Source of the DNA: Rhytidiadelphus loreus
Lineage: Eukaryota; Streptophyta; Bryopsida; Hypnales; Hylocomiaceae
Assembly: GCA_947034895.1 (NCBI GenBank)
Contig: OX344762.1
Location: forward strand, 47,781,087 to 47,845,086
Direction of reading: 5' to 3'
DNA length: 64,000 nucleotides
A program made the position numbers and the translations under genes. Each line of letters starts with the position of its first letter. Position 1 is the first letter of the stretch. Below are positions 24,901-37,056 of the stretch, piece after piece. The notes beneath the pieces were generated by a model. The model searched no databases and had not been told where the DNA came from. It was given only the letters and a program-made list of their open reading frames with translations.

Positions 24901-27900
24901 ACACTTTCTGAATAAATTTAATGGTTGGTAAATGGGTTGTGTGTAGGCTGCTCACATTCTCAACATATACGATGTCTCCAACATCTGGCACATTCCTCTC
25001 TTGCTGCGGGTATGTACTCATTTGATCGGGCACTATCCTAAACCGTGTCCCTGATATATGGCAGTGGGGGTATCCGCCGATTTAACCATGAAACACTCGC
25101 TCATCTTTTGAATTGCTAGGGGATTGTGGATAGATTCTATATTTTTTCACATTGCTTGGCACTGAGTAGCTTGTGGGTGGTTGTGATGCAGTCACCAGTT
25201 GCCCTTTCATAGTATTAGTATATTTTTACTGATTCTACGTTGATTTTATTTTGCAACGAATAGGATCAGCAGGGACATCTTGCAATTCTCAACAAACTGC
25301 AATTGAGGTTAGTTATTGATGGTTGGTTTATTCTAGCAAGTCACTGAATTTTTTATCATTCTGTTATTAGGGGGCCTCTGTTGGTGATCAACTCGGTTTT
25401 GAGAATTTCTGTGTCCAACATTTCTGTGTCATGTAGTTCTGTACCACCTCCTGCCTTGGAGTCTTGGGCTGCCCGAGCTGAGCGATGCGACAACCTCTCT
25501 ATCCCAGTAAGTACCTTTAGTTGATGAACCTTCTAATGTGAGAATAGTGATCGCCTTCGAGAGCTTCGATTCTTTCCTCGTACTGTAGTGAGGTGATGTT
25601 ATTGATTTTTATTTTGGATTCGTTCTTGCAGATAAAGATTGCTATGGTTGGAAAATACACGGGCCTATCAGACTCGTATCTTTCAGTTTTGAAGGTGGGT
25701 TACAATGAACCTGATGCATTTTTGTTACGATTGAAGGGACTCCTGCTCCTGATTTAGTATTTAATTTTTGAGTTAAAGATTACTGCAGATTATCCAGGTT
25801 TAGAATTAATTTATTTCAATAGCCCCTTCTTTGACACAACTTACATTCGCTCTCCTGTGCGTCATCGCGTGGAGTCGGAAGGAGTTTTCCACAAAATTTG
25901 ACATGTGTTGCCGTATGTGGCCAGGCTTTGCAACATGCGTGTATTGCGTGTTCTAGGAAGTTGGTGTTGGAGTGGGTTGCTGCTACTGATTTGGAGGATC
26001 GTGCCAAGGAGGAGGTGCAGTTCTTGCTGAATGTGCATAGTGATATTCTGTTGTCTAAAAGATAGATCTCATCGGCAAAGAGTTGTTGAGTGTAGGAGGA
26101 CTGAATCATTCCAAAAAAGTAAGGTTTAATATCGATATTAGATGTGGCTTGTGAGGTCGTTGGATCTGACCGTGGTATTGTGCGTATGCAGACACCAGAA
26201 GCATTTGCTTCTGCTTGGAAGACCTTGAAGGTAGCATATTTTGTCTGCTGTACCACTTATTTGTTTTTATTTTGTCTCGACAAGTTTGTTGTGACTGCAA
26301 CTTTTTGTAATGTTGATCGATGATTGAATCCCTTGAAGGCTTTGGACTGATTGTTTACCTTCTCTTGCACAGAATTCTGATGGTGTGCTAGTGCCTGGAG
26401 GGTTCGGTGATCGAGGAGTACAGGGAAAGATTTTAGCTGCCACTTATGCTCGTTCAAATGGGGTTCCGTACTTAGGAATCTGCCTTGGAATGCAGCTCGC
26501 TGTTGTGGAGTATGCAAGAAATGTAGGCAACTCTTTGCGCCCACTTATTAATTTTGTGTTATGTTTGACATTTGTCGCATTTTTGTGTAGTAGTTTTGGA
26601 ACTAGTCTTCAGTTGAATTTGGTCGATGGTGGTTCGTTTCTTCCTTACATCGTTACAATTTAAAATCTGTGTCTTGTGCTACGTAGTCTGCATACTTACA
26701 TTTTCTTAATGTTCAGGTTCTTGGGTTGGAGGATGCTAACAGCACAGAGTTTGACTCCGCCACACCGCATCCTTGTGTCGTTTTCATGCCAGAGGTATAC
26801 ATCTCGTCTTTGTAATTGTGGATGTTCTTGCGTGTAAATCATGCATAGTTCTAGGCACTTGAGATTTTTATTTTTTGACCTTCGTTACCTACAAGAGTCA
26901 CTGGGCTCTAGTGAATAAGCATTGTTTCATTCTGAATTCCTTTAATTTATGTGTGTGAAGGTCTCCAAAACTCACATGGGTGGGACAATGAGACTGGGGG
27001 CTCGCAAGACGTTGCTACAAACTGCTGACTGCATAACAGCTAAATTGTAAGTATCAGGAGTCTATTTATCTTTCATGACTACTCTCACTGTGCACAAAGT
27101 GAAACACAAGGATTAGGTGAAGTTTGTGCTCCAAAATTTTCAATTTCGGTTTCGATTTTGGTGAGGTCATAGCTATGCAATTGTTTAGTCATGCTGTTCT
27201 GTATCATGTTCCTTGCGATGTTGCTAGTACGTTCAATTCTGCTTTGTCTGACGTCTTCAATCGTTTGTCTTGCAGGTATCAGAAGGACAGCTTTTTAGAT
27301 GAACGACATAGGCATCGTTATGAGGTAATGATCATTCGTCATTCAGTTTTGTTTCGACAATTTGTTCTTAGATATGGTTTTTATTAGGTTCGTTACTTTG
27401 CTAATTGTGAGTTTGTTTTCTTCTTGGCAGGTTAACCCCGAGATGGTGGACAGTTTAGAAGCTGCAGGACTTCATTTTGTTGGCAAGGATGAAACGGGAC
27501 GTAGAATGGAGGTATCCTCGAATAAGCCTTTTGTTACCTCTACTGGAATTGCATGGCGTAGCAAAGAAAAAAGATCCAGTCAGGTCGATGAACCTTGAGT
27601 TTCCAATGTTACTTCAAAGCGAATATTCTTCAATCATGCAATTCCATGTATTCTAATTCTTTGTTCAGGTTTTGGAGTTGCGAGGGCATCCCTATTATGT
27701 GGGCGTTCAATTTCATCCAGAATTCAAATCACGACCTGGGAAACCTTCAGCAGTTTTCTTAGGTAAAGTTTCTTGTTTTTTCTTACTTCTTAGAGGGTGT
27801 CCAAGTCACTGTTATCTGTAAATGACTTGTATCTCTCATATTTGTGCCTAATGTAGCACTTCGACTTAGGCTTAAGGCTCTTCATTCGATGTGGAACGTT

Positions 27901-28319
27901 GGTAGTTAATAATAGACTCACATACCTAGTCCAGTTGAGGCTGGACAGCTTCTAACCAACATACCAAGATGGGGTTATTGCCATTATCCATAGCCTTGGA
28001 ATCTTGCATCGTGTGAAATCGTCTTCAGTATGTTCACACTTAATAAATATTTATGTGCAATGATGGAGGAATGAGCTCGTAATTGTGATTCATGAATTCG
28101 AACATGCTGCTCTGCAGTTGTGGTGACAGATTTCTGTGGCCTCAATGTGCAGGTTTGATTTTAGCTGCTTCAGGTCAAATGGATTCTTACATTAATGGAC
28201 TTCATCAACCTTCCCCGGCAAAAGAAACAGCAGTGACAGCTAATTCTGCACCTCTCTCAAAACATACTGAGATATTTGTCCCGCAAGTTTCAGACGGATT
28301 ACAACGTCTTGCAGTCTAG
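21987..28319 (+). CDS. CTP synthase (glutamine-hydrolysing), 22 exons
   Basis: Exons: 21987-22104, 22331-22410, 22625-22711, 22967-23017, 23326-23443, 23730-23786, 23924-23988, 24126-24209, 24542-24592, 24947-25009, 25264-25307, 25437-25506, 25632-25694, 25925-26014, 26192-26230, 26373-26522, 26717-26794, 26961-27046, 27276-27324, 27431-27511, 27669-27762, 28153-28319. They sum to 1785 nt (594 residues plus stop) with all phases compatible. The enzyme makes CTP from UTP, ATP and glutamine in the cytosol. The N-terminal synthase domain has the P-loop [10 protein letters not shown] (Lys16), [13 protein letters not shown], and [18 protein letters not shown]. The C-terminal class I glutamine amidotransferase domain has [10 protein letters not shown] and the catalytic Cys397 (GICLGMQ), His524 and Glu526 (FHPEF). 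The start is the conserved MKYVL. The C-terminal 45 residues after GQMDSY are variable, as is usual for the family. Every intron is GT-AG. Confidence 0.95.
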
Positions 28320-30335
28320 GGTGGATCTTTGCAACCATATCTGTTTTTTATTGATTTGGTTGCTGGAATAAATCTCTTTTCACTATGTTCGTTAGCTTTT
28401 TTACCGTTTCCAGCCTTCGACGAACGATTGATGGTACTATTTACTTAGTGACTGTAGGTCTCTGGTACTATTTACTATTGCAAAAGCATGTCCATAGATT
28501 CTAATACAACTTTCCGTCAATTGTTCGGTCGGTTGTTGGCTTGTTACTACTCTACTTTCGGCAGTGAAGATAGTCATTTTAGCAGTGAATTGGGTCGTTT
28601 GCATTCTTGGAAGCTACTGCCGAAAGCATCTTTTAAGTGAGGGGGAGTGAGGGGCTGTGCAACTGTTCTTCATGAGCTAGTTAAGTGTAAAGCGATTCCT
28701 GAATCATAAAAGACTAGGAAAGGGATCATCCAGTTTTGGAAGTTGCATGAGAAACAAAGTGAAAATACAATTATCTCGTTAAAAATACAATTATCTGATT
28801 AGATTTGTTGCAACTTAGCAAATGAACATTCAATTGCAAGACCTTTCTAAGGTATTGTAGTTTTATTAATTCATTTTGTGTTTGAAAGAGGAAGATGGAA
28901 CGAATCAAAGGTTGGTGTTCAATATTAAATTTGAATTGTCTTTTGATTTGAATATGAAAGTTTATGCAATGTTTTGCTCAATTCTCTCTCAATCACAAGA
29001 TAGATTAGAAAAGGCTTAAATATTGGAGGAAGCTTTAGTTCATTTGAATTGCAAAGGTTGCAAGCAATGAGATGTTTTCTTTCTTTGTTTTGCATGCAAC
29101 TTTTTTCCCATGATTATCTCTCATTCTATACCTTTGATGTTTGTATCAATAAAAACAAATAAATTTGTATAGGTATAGTTTATAGTTGAAGCTATACAAG
29201 TCAAAAGAGAATTTTATGCATCTTTATTGACTCACCTTATTATACTTTTTAGTGAAAGCAAAGATTCAATTTGTGTAGAATGATGGGATATAAATCCATT
29301 GATTATTAAATACAATTACTTGTAGAACATTAGTAGATAAAAACAACATAAAAATTGGAATTGGAAAAAATAGAAGAGTAGCCTCTTGGATTTATATCCC
29401 ATCTTGTATAGTCTACAATTCAAACCCATATCCCTCCATGTGCTTGTGAGATTAACCAAATTTTAGAAAAAAATTCAGATTTGGAACAATTTATTTTTCC
29501 TTTGATAAACAAAATTTTGTTGACCAATTCTAAAATGAGTATTGGAGGAAGAAGTAGAGGAGGGTTATCTTGTTAATAAATCACAAAGTGTGCTTATACA
29601 AGATTCAAAATGGGCTACCATCCATTCTATAATAGAACAGCACAGGTAGAGTTTAGCCCTAATTTAGCAAAAGTTTCAAAATTTGGGAATCCTTCAACGA
29701 GAGCTTTCTAATGGTATACTATGTGCATGATACAAATTTAAACTACAAATTTTGATTGCTTGTCAAAAAAAGTGGTAAAATAATGATGACCTTTTTTTCT
29801 ATAAGTCAATGTCAAAATATTTGATTCAACCAAAGAAGACATGGAAGACTGTGACAAAGAGGCCAAAGAAGTATTGGAAGACATTGCTAGCATGAATTTA
29901 GGAAGGAGTAAGGTATGCATACCCATTTCAAACCCTAAAACCCAACTTTCATCTACCTATATCTACATTTTCTTTCCTTCATTGAAACGTTGCAAAAGTA
30001 TAAATAGGAACCCAATTGTGTTGAGAGTGTAGAATGGGTATTCAAGCTTATTACATGTTTCAAAGAGTTGTGGTTCCAACTCTCCTCAACTCTCACTCTT
30101 CTTCAACATTCCATGACAAGTTGTTGCGTTTTCAACACTAAATAATGCCCATTTGCAACCCGTCACCATTGCCATTACAAGTTGTAACTCATGAAACACA
30201 ATATGAAGATCAAAGGTTGTGTTTGAGAAATGTGCAACTAGTTATGTAAGACAACCTATTCGCCACTAGCATAGCTCATCAATTATCTAATACATAACTT
30301 GTTATTACATGACATTGATATTCTTCCATAGCTTG
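28320..30335. other. 3' flank of CTP synthase and AT-rich intergenic DNA
   Basis: The first 200 bases probably hold the CTP synthase 3' UTR and poly(A) region (TGGAATAAATC near 28364). After that the DNA is AT-rich with no credible gene; ORFs such as 29841-30032 lack recognisable features. Confidence 0.55.
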
Positions 30336-30336
30336 T

Positions 30337-30780
30337 TATTAGGGGTAGTCACACCTTCTTCACTTGGCACTTGGAGAATGGAGAATGAGAAGTTGGTGAG
30401 GGTTTGGAGGAGCCAATGGGAAGCCGCGGTGGGTGAAGAAGGTGTGACACCCCTAAAAGATGTGTTGAGAGTGAAGAATGAAAAAAAGTGGAGAAGCAAC
30501 TTACCCAAATCTAAGATTAGACGTAAAGCTAGAGGGAAATCAGCAACAACAAAGGTAAAAGTGGCAAAGAAAGATAAAAGTGTGGAGCACAAAAGGAATA
30601 TACTTAGTTGGATTGATATCTTCCACACTCCCAATCTTCACCTCCGGAGGTGAAGACTAGGAGTGCGGAAGAAATCAATCCAACTAAGTATATTCTACCA
30701 ACATGAAGCCAACCCCAATTAAGCCGCCACGTTTTCCATTCTCCAAGTGCCAAGTGAAGAAGGTGTCACTACCCCTATTA
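30337..30780. mobile_element. Composite fold-back element, hAT-like ends
   Basis: The left end TTATTAGGGGTAGTCACACC runs on through TTCTTCACTTGGCACTTGGA; the right end (30737-30780) is its near-exact reverse complement over about 45 bases. A further inverted copy of the tip, GGTGTGACACCCCTAA, lies at about 30440-30457. At 30597-30697 an inner palindrome has arms of about 48 bases (GAATATACTTAGTTGGATTG ... CAATCCAACTAAGTATATTC). The tip TAGGGGTGTCACACC looks hAT-like, but no 8-bp target duplication was confirmed. The ORF across it is non-recognisable. Confidence 0.7.
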
Positions 30781-32110
30781 CATGACGATGTTCTTGTTTT
30801 CAGTTGTTACCAGTCTGGCCCAATCCTTGTTTCTTACCACCCGTCCAATGTTTTTCAGTTGACTCTTGCCCCAAGTCCCCCCAGACAGTCCTTTCTTCAC
30901 CCTCATTTGCCTCGTTTTTGTTTTTGCTTTGCTTAGGGGAAGACTGGAAAGTCATACAGACAGTCTTTTTGTTGCCATACGAACCAAGCCACAGCAGCAG
31001 CAGCAGCAGCATCCACATGATTGTGCATGATCTCATGCCCCTAGACTACTACTACACACTCCGCTCTTGCACTCACTCTACACTCCAAACAGTGCTTCAC
31101 CGGAATGTTCCCAGAACAAACCCACCCAAAAAAGGGAAGGAAAAAGGCTGGGAATGTTCCAAAAATGTTTTATAAAAAATTGAAAGAAAAAGAAAAAGAA
31201 AAAAAATTGAAAAAAAAAATGTCAGCAAAAAGGAGCTGTGGGTGAAACTAGGTTCCCCCAAAACAAACAAACAAAATTGTAAGGAAAGAAAGCTGCAGTG
31301 AGTGACGGACGGACGGAGGGACAGAGGATGTAGACTTGCAGTAGTTTGCATTGACAGAACTGCACCTATTTTAAGGTACATATGCCTATTGTTACCCAAA
31401 AGATTTGCTATCTACGTACCTTGGAGAGAATCTATTTTTTTTTGTCAACTCTTGTATTTTTTTTCTTAGAGATTGAGAAGTTGGAGAGAAGCCATTTGCA
31501 AGTAGAATCAAGACATTCCAACAAGTTCGGAAAATGAATTTTTTTTTGTGATTTTTCAAAGTTTGTTGCGACGAAATGGGTGAAGTGTGATTGGGTAGAC
31601 CCATGCTAAACCACACACGTTGTGATGTGGTCTCCTCTCCAAGTGCATTGTCATGATGTTGAAGGGTTGCTAAGATTGTGGTACTGAGTGATTGATAGGT
31701 GGGTGACTGACACGAATAAGAAGGTCCGGTAGATGTCAAAATTGGGTGACTGAAGGGTGAAGGGTATTGGGTTGTTCCACCCTGGTGTCTATATATTTAT
31801 AAGAGTGTGGGTTTGATTTTGGCTATACCTATTTTCAACACTTTGAAAGGTTTATAATTTGTTCACACCGTGTGCAATGATGCATGGGAAGAGAAATTAG
31901 AAACCCATTTGGGCCAGCAACAACAATTCGTAAATTCTAAAGAGTAGAATGTACTCCATTTGAAGCAAGGTTGACTACCCAGACAACTCGACAAAATCGA
32001 TGTCGAAGACAACTAGTAGAGGGTCCCGTCCCTCCAATAGAGTCAACTTTATCCTTTGATTTTTCTAGAATTTACCCCCCATTTACCTAGGCTTATTTGG
32101 CTGCCATGTA
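30781..32110. other. Intergenic DNA, no supported gene
   Basis: A (CAG)n microsatellite occurs at 30993-31010 and A/T homopolymer runs at 31180-31220 and 31430-31450. Overlapping ORFs on both strands look random. A GACGGACGGACGGAGGGAC short repeat lies near 31305. Confidence 0.5.
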
Positions 32111-32215
32111 GTAGGCAAATTTAGGGCGACTTTGGGTGGGGGCAACTATGGGTATGGGGCGACCATGGGTAGAGGCAACTATGGGTAGGGACGAGCGCGG
32201 GTAGGGGCAAATTCT
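32110..32215. repeat. Short-period minisatellite, GGTYGCCCCTACCC type (site 1)
   Basis: Five imperfect units such as GGGGCGACCATGGGTAGAGG and GCAACTATGGGTAGGG run head to tail. The reverse complement matches the units at 37960-38060 and, more loosely, 35420-35650. Confidence 0.6.
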
Positions 32216-32219
32216 ATTC

Positions 32220-32545
32220 TACAATTCAAAACTGCCACTTTTGCTGCGTTCATCCAAAAAAATAGAATTTTTTTTCTTACAATCTAACCGTAAGATCTTG
32301 TACTTCACTTGTCTAAGATCACGTGGTAAAAATTTCATGAAGTTTGACCATATAGATTGGAAGATATTAACATTCAAAGTTGGAAAAAAAAATTCTGAAC
32401 TTTGATCTGCAATTTCAGTTGAATTTGACTGCCATTTGTGGAAATTTTTGCACTACAAAATTTGAATTAAAAACCACATATGTTGAATAATTAAGTTGAA
32501 AGTCTAGGGAAAAAAATTCACTAATAAAAGCACTTGATTTTTATT
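32220..32545 (-). mobile_element. Truncated, inverted relic of a TTAA element
   Basis: It contains the core module (CTAACCGTAAGATCTTGTAC at about 32283, then GGTAAAAATTTC and GATTGGAAGATATTAAC) in the orientation opposite to the adjacent element at 32548. It has AACTGCCACTTTTGC near its left edge, matching the 3' part of element 1 reversed. Intact TTAA ends are lacking. Confidence 0.5.
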
Positions 32546-32547
32546 CT

Positions 32548-33465
32548 TTAACCCCTAAAGGACCATTGTCTTTTTGGATGACAAATTGGATTTTGGGCAT
32601 GTACCTACGGTCTCAATTTTTGTCATAATTTTTTAAACTTTTTTTAAAGATAGAAAAACTAATTATCTTTGTAGAAATATAATGTTTTCTCAAGTGGTGC
32701 CTAGGAAGAAAAGTTATACCCAAATAAGTTCAAAACAAAAGAGATTGGGTAACAAAAAAAAATTCAAAAATTTTAATTTCTTTTCTCATATATTATATTC
32801 TTTTTTTCAACAAAAAGCTTTTATTCATTTCATTTGGATAAGTGGTGTGAAAGTTATAGACAATCTTGTTTTTCTAGCAATCTAAAAATCTTCTTTCAAA
32901 AAATAACTTGCAAGATTCATTTCTAAATGCAATTTTTACAATCTTAAAAAAAGAAGTTCAACCCTATTTTAGTTTGCTTGCTAGAACAATCTCACAATTG
33001 GGATTAGTGCGTTTTAATTCCATCTTAGAGATATTAACAATTTAGATTTTCTTTCTATCTTGTACCTACTTCTATTTAAATTTCTTTTTAAAAATGAATT
33101 TAGGTTTTTGAATTTTTTGTCCTCCTAAATTCTCAACTCAATTCTTTAATATAAATTTTTAAACCTCAAAACTTTGTAGTGCAAAAAATTTAAGTTAAGA
33201 AGGTTCAAAGTCAAATAATCTAGTTTAGCAATGTGCAAAAAAAACTAGTTTTCTTCACTGACTTTAAACATAGATATCTTGCAATTTGTGCAATCCAAAA
33301 TTTTGAAATTTATTCCACATTTTCATACCAGTTATGTATCAGATCCTATAGTTAGACAATTAGATGTGCAAAAGAAACAATTTTCAAATTTTTTACTCTT
33401 TGCAATAAAAATGGCAATTTTGAGTGTTTTTGGCAAGAAAAAGGCCTTGGTCTATTAGGGGTTAA
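32548..33465. mobile_element. TTAA-bounded element, 918 bp
   Basis: It begins TTAACCCCTAAAGGACCATT and ends TTGGTCTATTAGGGGTTAA. The block order matches elements 1 and 2, with the core module reversed at about 33263-33360. No coding content is seen. An inverted partial copy follows immediately. Confidence 0.7.
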
Positions 33466-33975
33466 GAAATTTTTAAGTAGAAGTAGGTCCAAGATTGAAC
33501 AAAAAAATTTAATTGTTAAGAGCTCTAAGATGGAATTGAAACACAATAATTCTAATGATAAGATTGTTCTAGTGAGCAAATTTAACCTTGTCAAACAATT
33601 TTTTAGAAAAATTGTGAATATTGCATTAAAAAATGAACCCTCTAAGTTTTGTTTTCAAGAAAATGCTGAGTTTGCCCCAAAAACAAGATTGTCCATAACT
33701 TTTGCATTACTAGTCCAATTACAATGAATCAAAGCTTCACATGTAGACAAAAATATAATATTTGAGGTGTCCACTGACCTCCATTTTTTGGCTTTAGGGT
33801 GGCATAACTTTTTCTTTCAAACACTAATTGAAAAAATATTATATTCCTACAAAGGTGATATATTCTTCTGTCTTCAAAAAATGTTTCAAAAAATCACAAT
33901 GAAAATTGAGACTATAAGCACTTATGTGAACCGAGATGAGAATTCCTTGAGAACTCTTGGTCCTCTATGGGTTAA
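33466..33975 (-). mobile_element. Partial inverted copy of the same TTAA element
   Basis: The reverse strand of 33500-33600 (TAAGATGGAATTGAAACACA on plus) aligns with the plus strand of 33000-33060. The right edge, CTTGGTCCTCTATGGGTTAA, is a TTAA terminus in the expected position for a reversed copy; the other end is missing. With 32548-33465 it forms an imperfect head-to-head pair. Confidence 0.55.
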
Positions 33976-34619
33976 AATTCAACTTCATTTTTGTAAAATT
34001 TCTCATACTATAGTTTAGAAGCAAACAAATTATAATTAATTGTTTGACAAAAATTACAAAATATTTGCACAAGAGAATTGAAATTTGAAATTCCATACAA
34101 TAACTTTTGCACTTTGCATTTAGAATATTCAATTCCTTTCTAAAAATGTCACATTGTATAAAAAGTGGTTAATATATTTACATTGCTCTTCAAAATTTGG
34201 ATGCATGCAATGTGACCTATGTTTCTATTCATACTAATCTAGTAATATCATGTCCTATTACAAAAACATTGGTGCGGAAAACTACTTTAAGGGGCATCAA
34301 CAACCATGGTTTATCAATGAGCAAGTTTGCCACCTATCCACATATTAATTACTTCTTCAGATTAGGCTCAATAAGGTCACCTAACTTCCTTACAAGGTAC
34401 CTCACTGTCAATATATTTTCAAATACTTCATTGTTGTATTTCTCCATATCATTTATATTCATTAAGTGGTCAATTTTTCTAATAGAATACAAGATAGATT
34501 TCATCGTATATTAATGATTTTATTGCATGATCTCTATGGTCCTCCTTGAATGTTGCAATCCATATACATAGGTTAGAGCCACCCGCCAACAATTCTTCAT
34601 GTTCTCCAATTTTTTTTCC

Positions 34620-34869
34620 TTAACCCCTAAGCACCCAGCCCATGTTCACAAAAATCCAAACCTTTCTATACTCATTCCAATTAAACTATCACCTAAAAAA
34701 AGATCTACACTAATTGACCGGACCGATTGATAGTAGAGACATGTCCAAAGATACATGGAGAGGGATGCATCCTTTGACCGTATCATTGAAAAGATTATAA
34801 GAGTCAAACAAGGACATCTTTCAAAAATGGAGAGGCCATATTTTGGCCCCTCGAGCACTCAGGGGTTAA
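34620..34869. mobile_element. Small TTAA-bounded MITE, 250 bp
   Basis: The left end is TTAACCCCTAAGCACCCAG and the right end CTCGAGCACTCAGGGGTTAA. Inverted similarity extends about 14 bases. The interior does not match the 900-bp family, so it is a separate subfamily sharing only tips. Confidence 0.65.
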
Positions 34870-36120
34870 TAGGTTATCTGTAATGAATCTTAAGAGACTC
34901 AAAAATGATATCAAAGCACTTAACAGTAAACCCATATAGTTAGCCAATATGTCCTTTTGGTGATAATCACTCACTCTTGAATGACATCAAAAGTTTCAAT
35001 TCAACAACCAAATTGATTATTTTCAATGTATAATTACAAGAGCTTGCAAATCATAATAAAGATTTTTGTATTATAATTAGGGAACATTTAGCAAACAAGG
35101 AAAATTTAAAAAGACCCCATCTTATAATGACCCTAGGAATCAAGAAGAAATTCTATAAACTTTCCCAATAGAGTTCCTAAAAATTAAGCCATATATATAT
35201 ATATATATTAGCAACTCCAATGTAATGAAAGAAACTGAGGGGAATAAATAAAAAATGATTTTTACTAATTTAAAAAATATATATTTTGAGATTTATATGA
35301 AATATCAAGGCTCTAAGAAAAAAATATTATTAAGAAACTTTCAAAATAAATAAAAAAAAGAAGAAAGATGTTTAGAATCTCTTCTTTATGTAGAAAATTG
35401 TGAAAAAAAGATGTCCTAAAGCAATGTCTCCCACCTCCGCCCATAGTTGCATAACACAACTAACCCACATTCTCCTCCAAGAGAAGTTGCCCAAGACTCA
35501 AAATCGCCCCTAGAACCCCCCAAAAGGCCCCAATTTGCCAATTTTTGGACAAAAGGAAGGCAATTCTTCCCACCTCCACCCGTGGTCGCCCCTCACCCAA
35601 GGTCGCCTTGACCCACATTCTCCTCCAAGAGAGGTCACCCAAGACCCAAAGTCACTTGAAGAATGTGTTGCATTGCATTTTTTTTGGTGATGAAGGAAGA
35701 AATTGACATCTTCATTATGGTCAATTACTTTTGTTTTAGTTTGCTAGATATATTAATGTACCTTCCTTGTTAGGTGAGCTAAGTAAATGGACCTTGATGA
35801 GATCAGATTTCATAGCTTAGACACCTAATCTCATTTATTAAAAATGAAAGCTCTTCTAAAAATCTAGTTGCTTTGGATTCTCTATAGTACAACTTGAATT
35901 TCACAATATCTTATTTGATCTATTAATTCGCTCTAGTATATAAATTTTATGACAAGATGTCATCTTCCATTGAACACTTAAGTTTTGCAAACATGCCATT
36001 TTGTTAAATGTATATGGTTCATTATTATTTATTCAATTGTGATTACATGATATGAAATAAATCAAATAAGAAAGATCATAAATATCTCTCGATCTATTTT
36101 TTTGTATTTCAAAATTCATT
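34870..36120. other. AT-rich intergenic DNA with a minisatellite (site 2)
   Basis: An (AT)n microsatellite lies at about 35190-35209. At 35420-35650 CCCACATTCTCCTCCAAGAG occurs twice (about 35464 and 35616), separated by CGCCCCTAGAACCC and GGTCGCCCCTCACCCAAGG units related to the minisatellite at 37960. No gene is seen. Confidence 0.55.
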
Positions 36121-36840
36121 TAATAAATTATACACCTGTAGAATGACTTTTTGAGATTTGTTTAAATCACTATGGGAAGTTTTCATATAAATCTCTTCCT
36201 TCTAATTTTTAAGTTAGAGGTGAAGGTGGCAAATAATTTATAAGTACAAAGATACTTGGAGAATCAAGAAAATTAAATGGTGAAGGTGGTAAATAATTCA
36301 TAAGTACAAAGATGCTTGGAGAATCAAGAAAATTAAATGGGGAAGGTATTGCAAATATCTTCATGCATTATTTTGTATTTTGAAATACACTTGATAAATT
36401 ATAGACCTGTAGGGTAAATCTTTGAGATTTGCATAAATTAAATCAAAAGGGGAAGTTTTCATTTAAATCCCTTCCCCACTAATTTCTAAGTTAGAGATGA
36501 AGGTGGTAAATAATTAATGAGTACAGAGATGTTTGGAGAATCAACAAAATTAAATAGAGAAGATATTGCAAATATCTCCATGCTTTATTTTGTATTTTGA
36601 AATACACTTGATAAATTATACACCCATAGGGTAATTTTTTGAGATTTGCATAAATTAAATCAGAAGGGGAAGTTTTTCTTTAAATCCCTTCCATCTAATT
36701 TTTAAGCTAGAGATGAAGGTGGTAATTAAATAATTCATGAGTACAAGGATGCTTGGAAAAAAGAAGAATTCAAATGGGGAAGTTTTTATGCAAATCATCG
36801 TGCATTATTTTGTATTTAAAATCCACCTCATGAATAATCA
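36120..36840. repeat. Higher-order tandem repeat, about 217-bp unit
   Basis: ATAAATTATACACCTGTAG-type anchors occur at about 36123, 36394 and 36611, and each is followed by GAGATTTG, GGGGAAGTTTT, AAATCCCTTCC and a GATGAAGGTGGTAAATAA block. The first unit is longer because an inner block ending in AGAATCAAGAAAATTAAAT is itself doubled. The array is AT-rich and non-coding. Confidence 0.75.
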
Positions 36841-37042
36841 CTAGAAAAAAAAAGAATGTTTTAAGTAGGGTCTTAGCAATATAGTTTTATAATTTATGAA
36901 TTTTTAGCAGATTTTTAGTAAAAATTTATTAGAAATACATTTGTTTTCAATAAAAATTTACTAAAAATCTCCCTAAAGGTCATAGATTGTAGGACTATAC
37001 TACTAGGTTGTATTTAAAACACCCTTTTCTCTTGTAGAGAAT
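36838..37042. mobile_element. CACTA-like fold-back MITE
   Basis: The left half starts CACTAGAAAAAAAAAG and the right half ends CTTTTCTCTTGTAGAGAA. The two halves are imperfect reverse complements for nearly their full length, through AATGTTTTAAG/CTTTAAAACACCC and AGATTTTTAGTAAAAATTTA. CACTA...TTGTAG-type tips are typical of En/Spm-derived elements; the assignment is inferred. Confidence 0.55.
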
Positions 37043-37056
37043 ACATTGTTAGGATG

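Noticed and set aside
24752..26544. Minus ORFs inside the CTP synthase gene (24752-25033, 25816-26256, 26257-26544)
   Set aside because: They cross plus-strand exons and introns and have no domain or splice support.
30309..30653. 114-codon basic ORF
   Set aside because: It is contained in the fold-back element and is open partly because of the inverted repeats; no family is recognised.
31090..31160. GGAATGTTCCCAG / CTGGGAATGTTCC pair as a heat-shock element or hairpin
   Set aside because: The spacing does not fit the consensus and no gene lies next to it.
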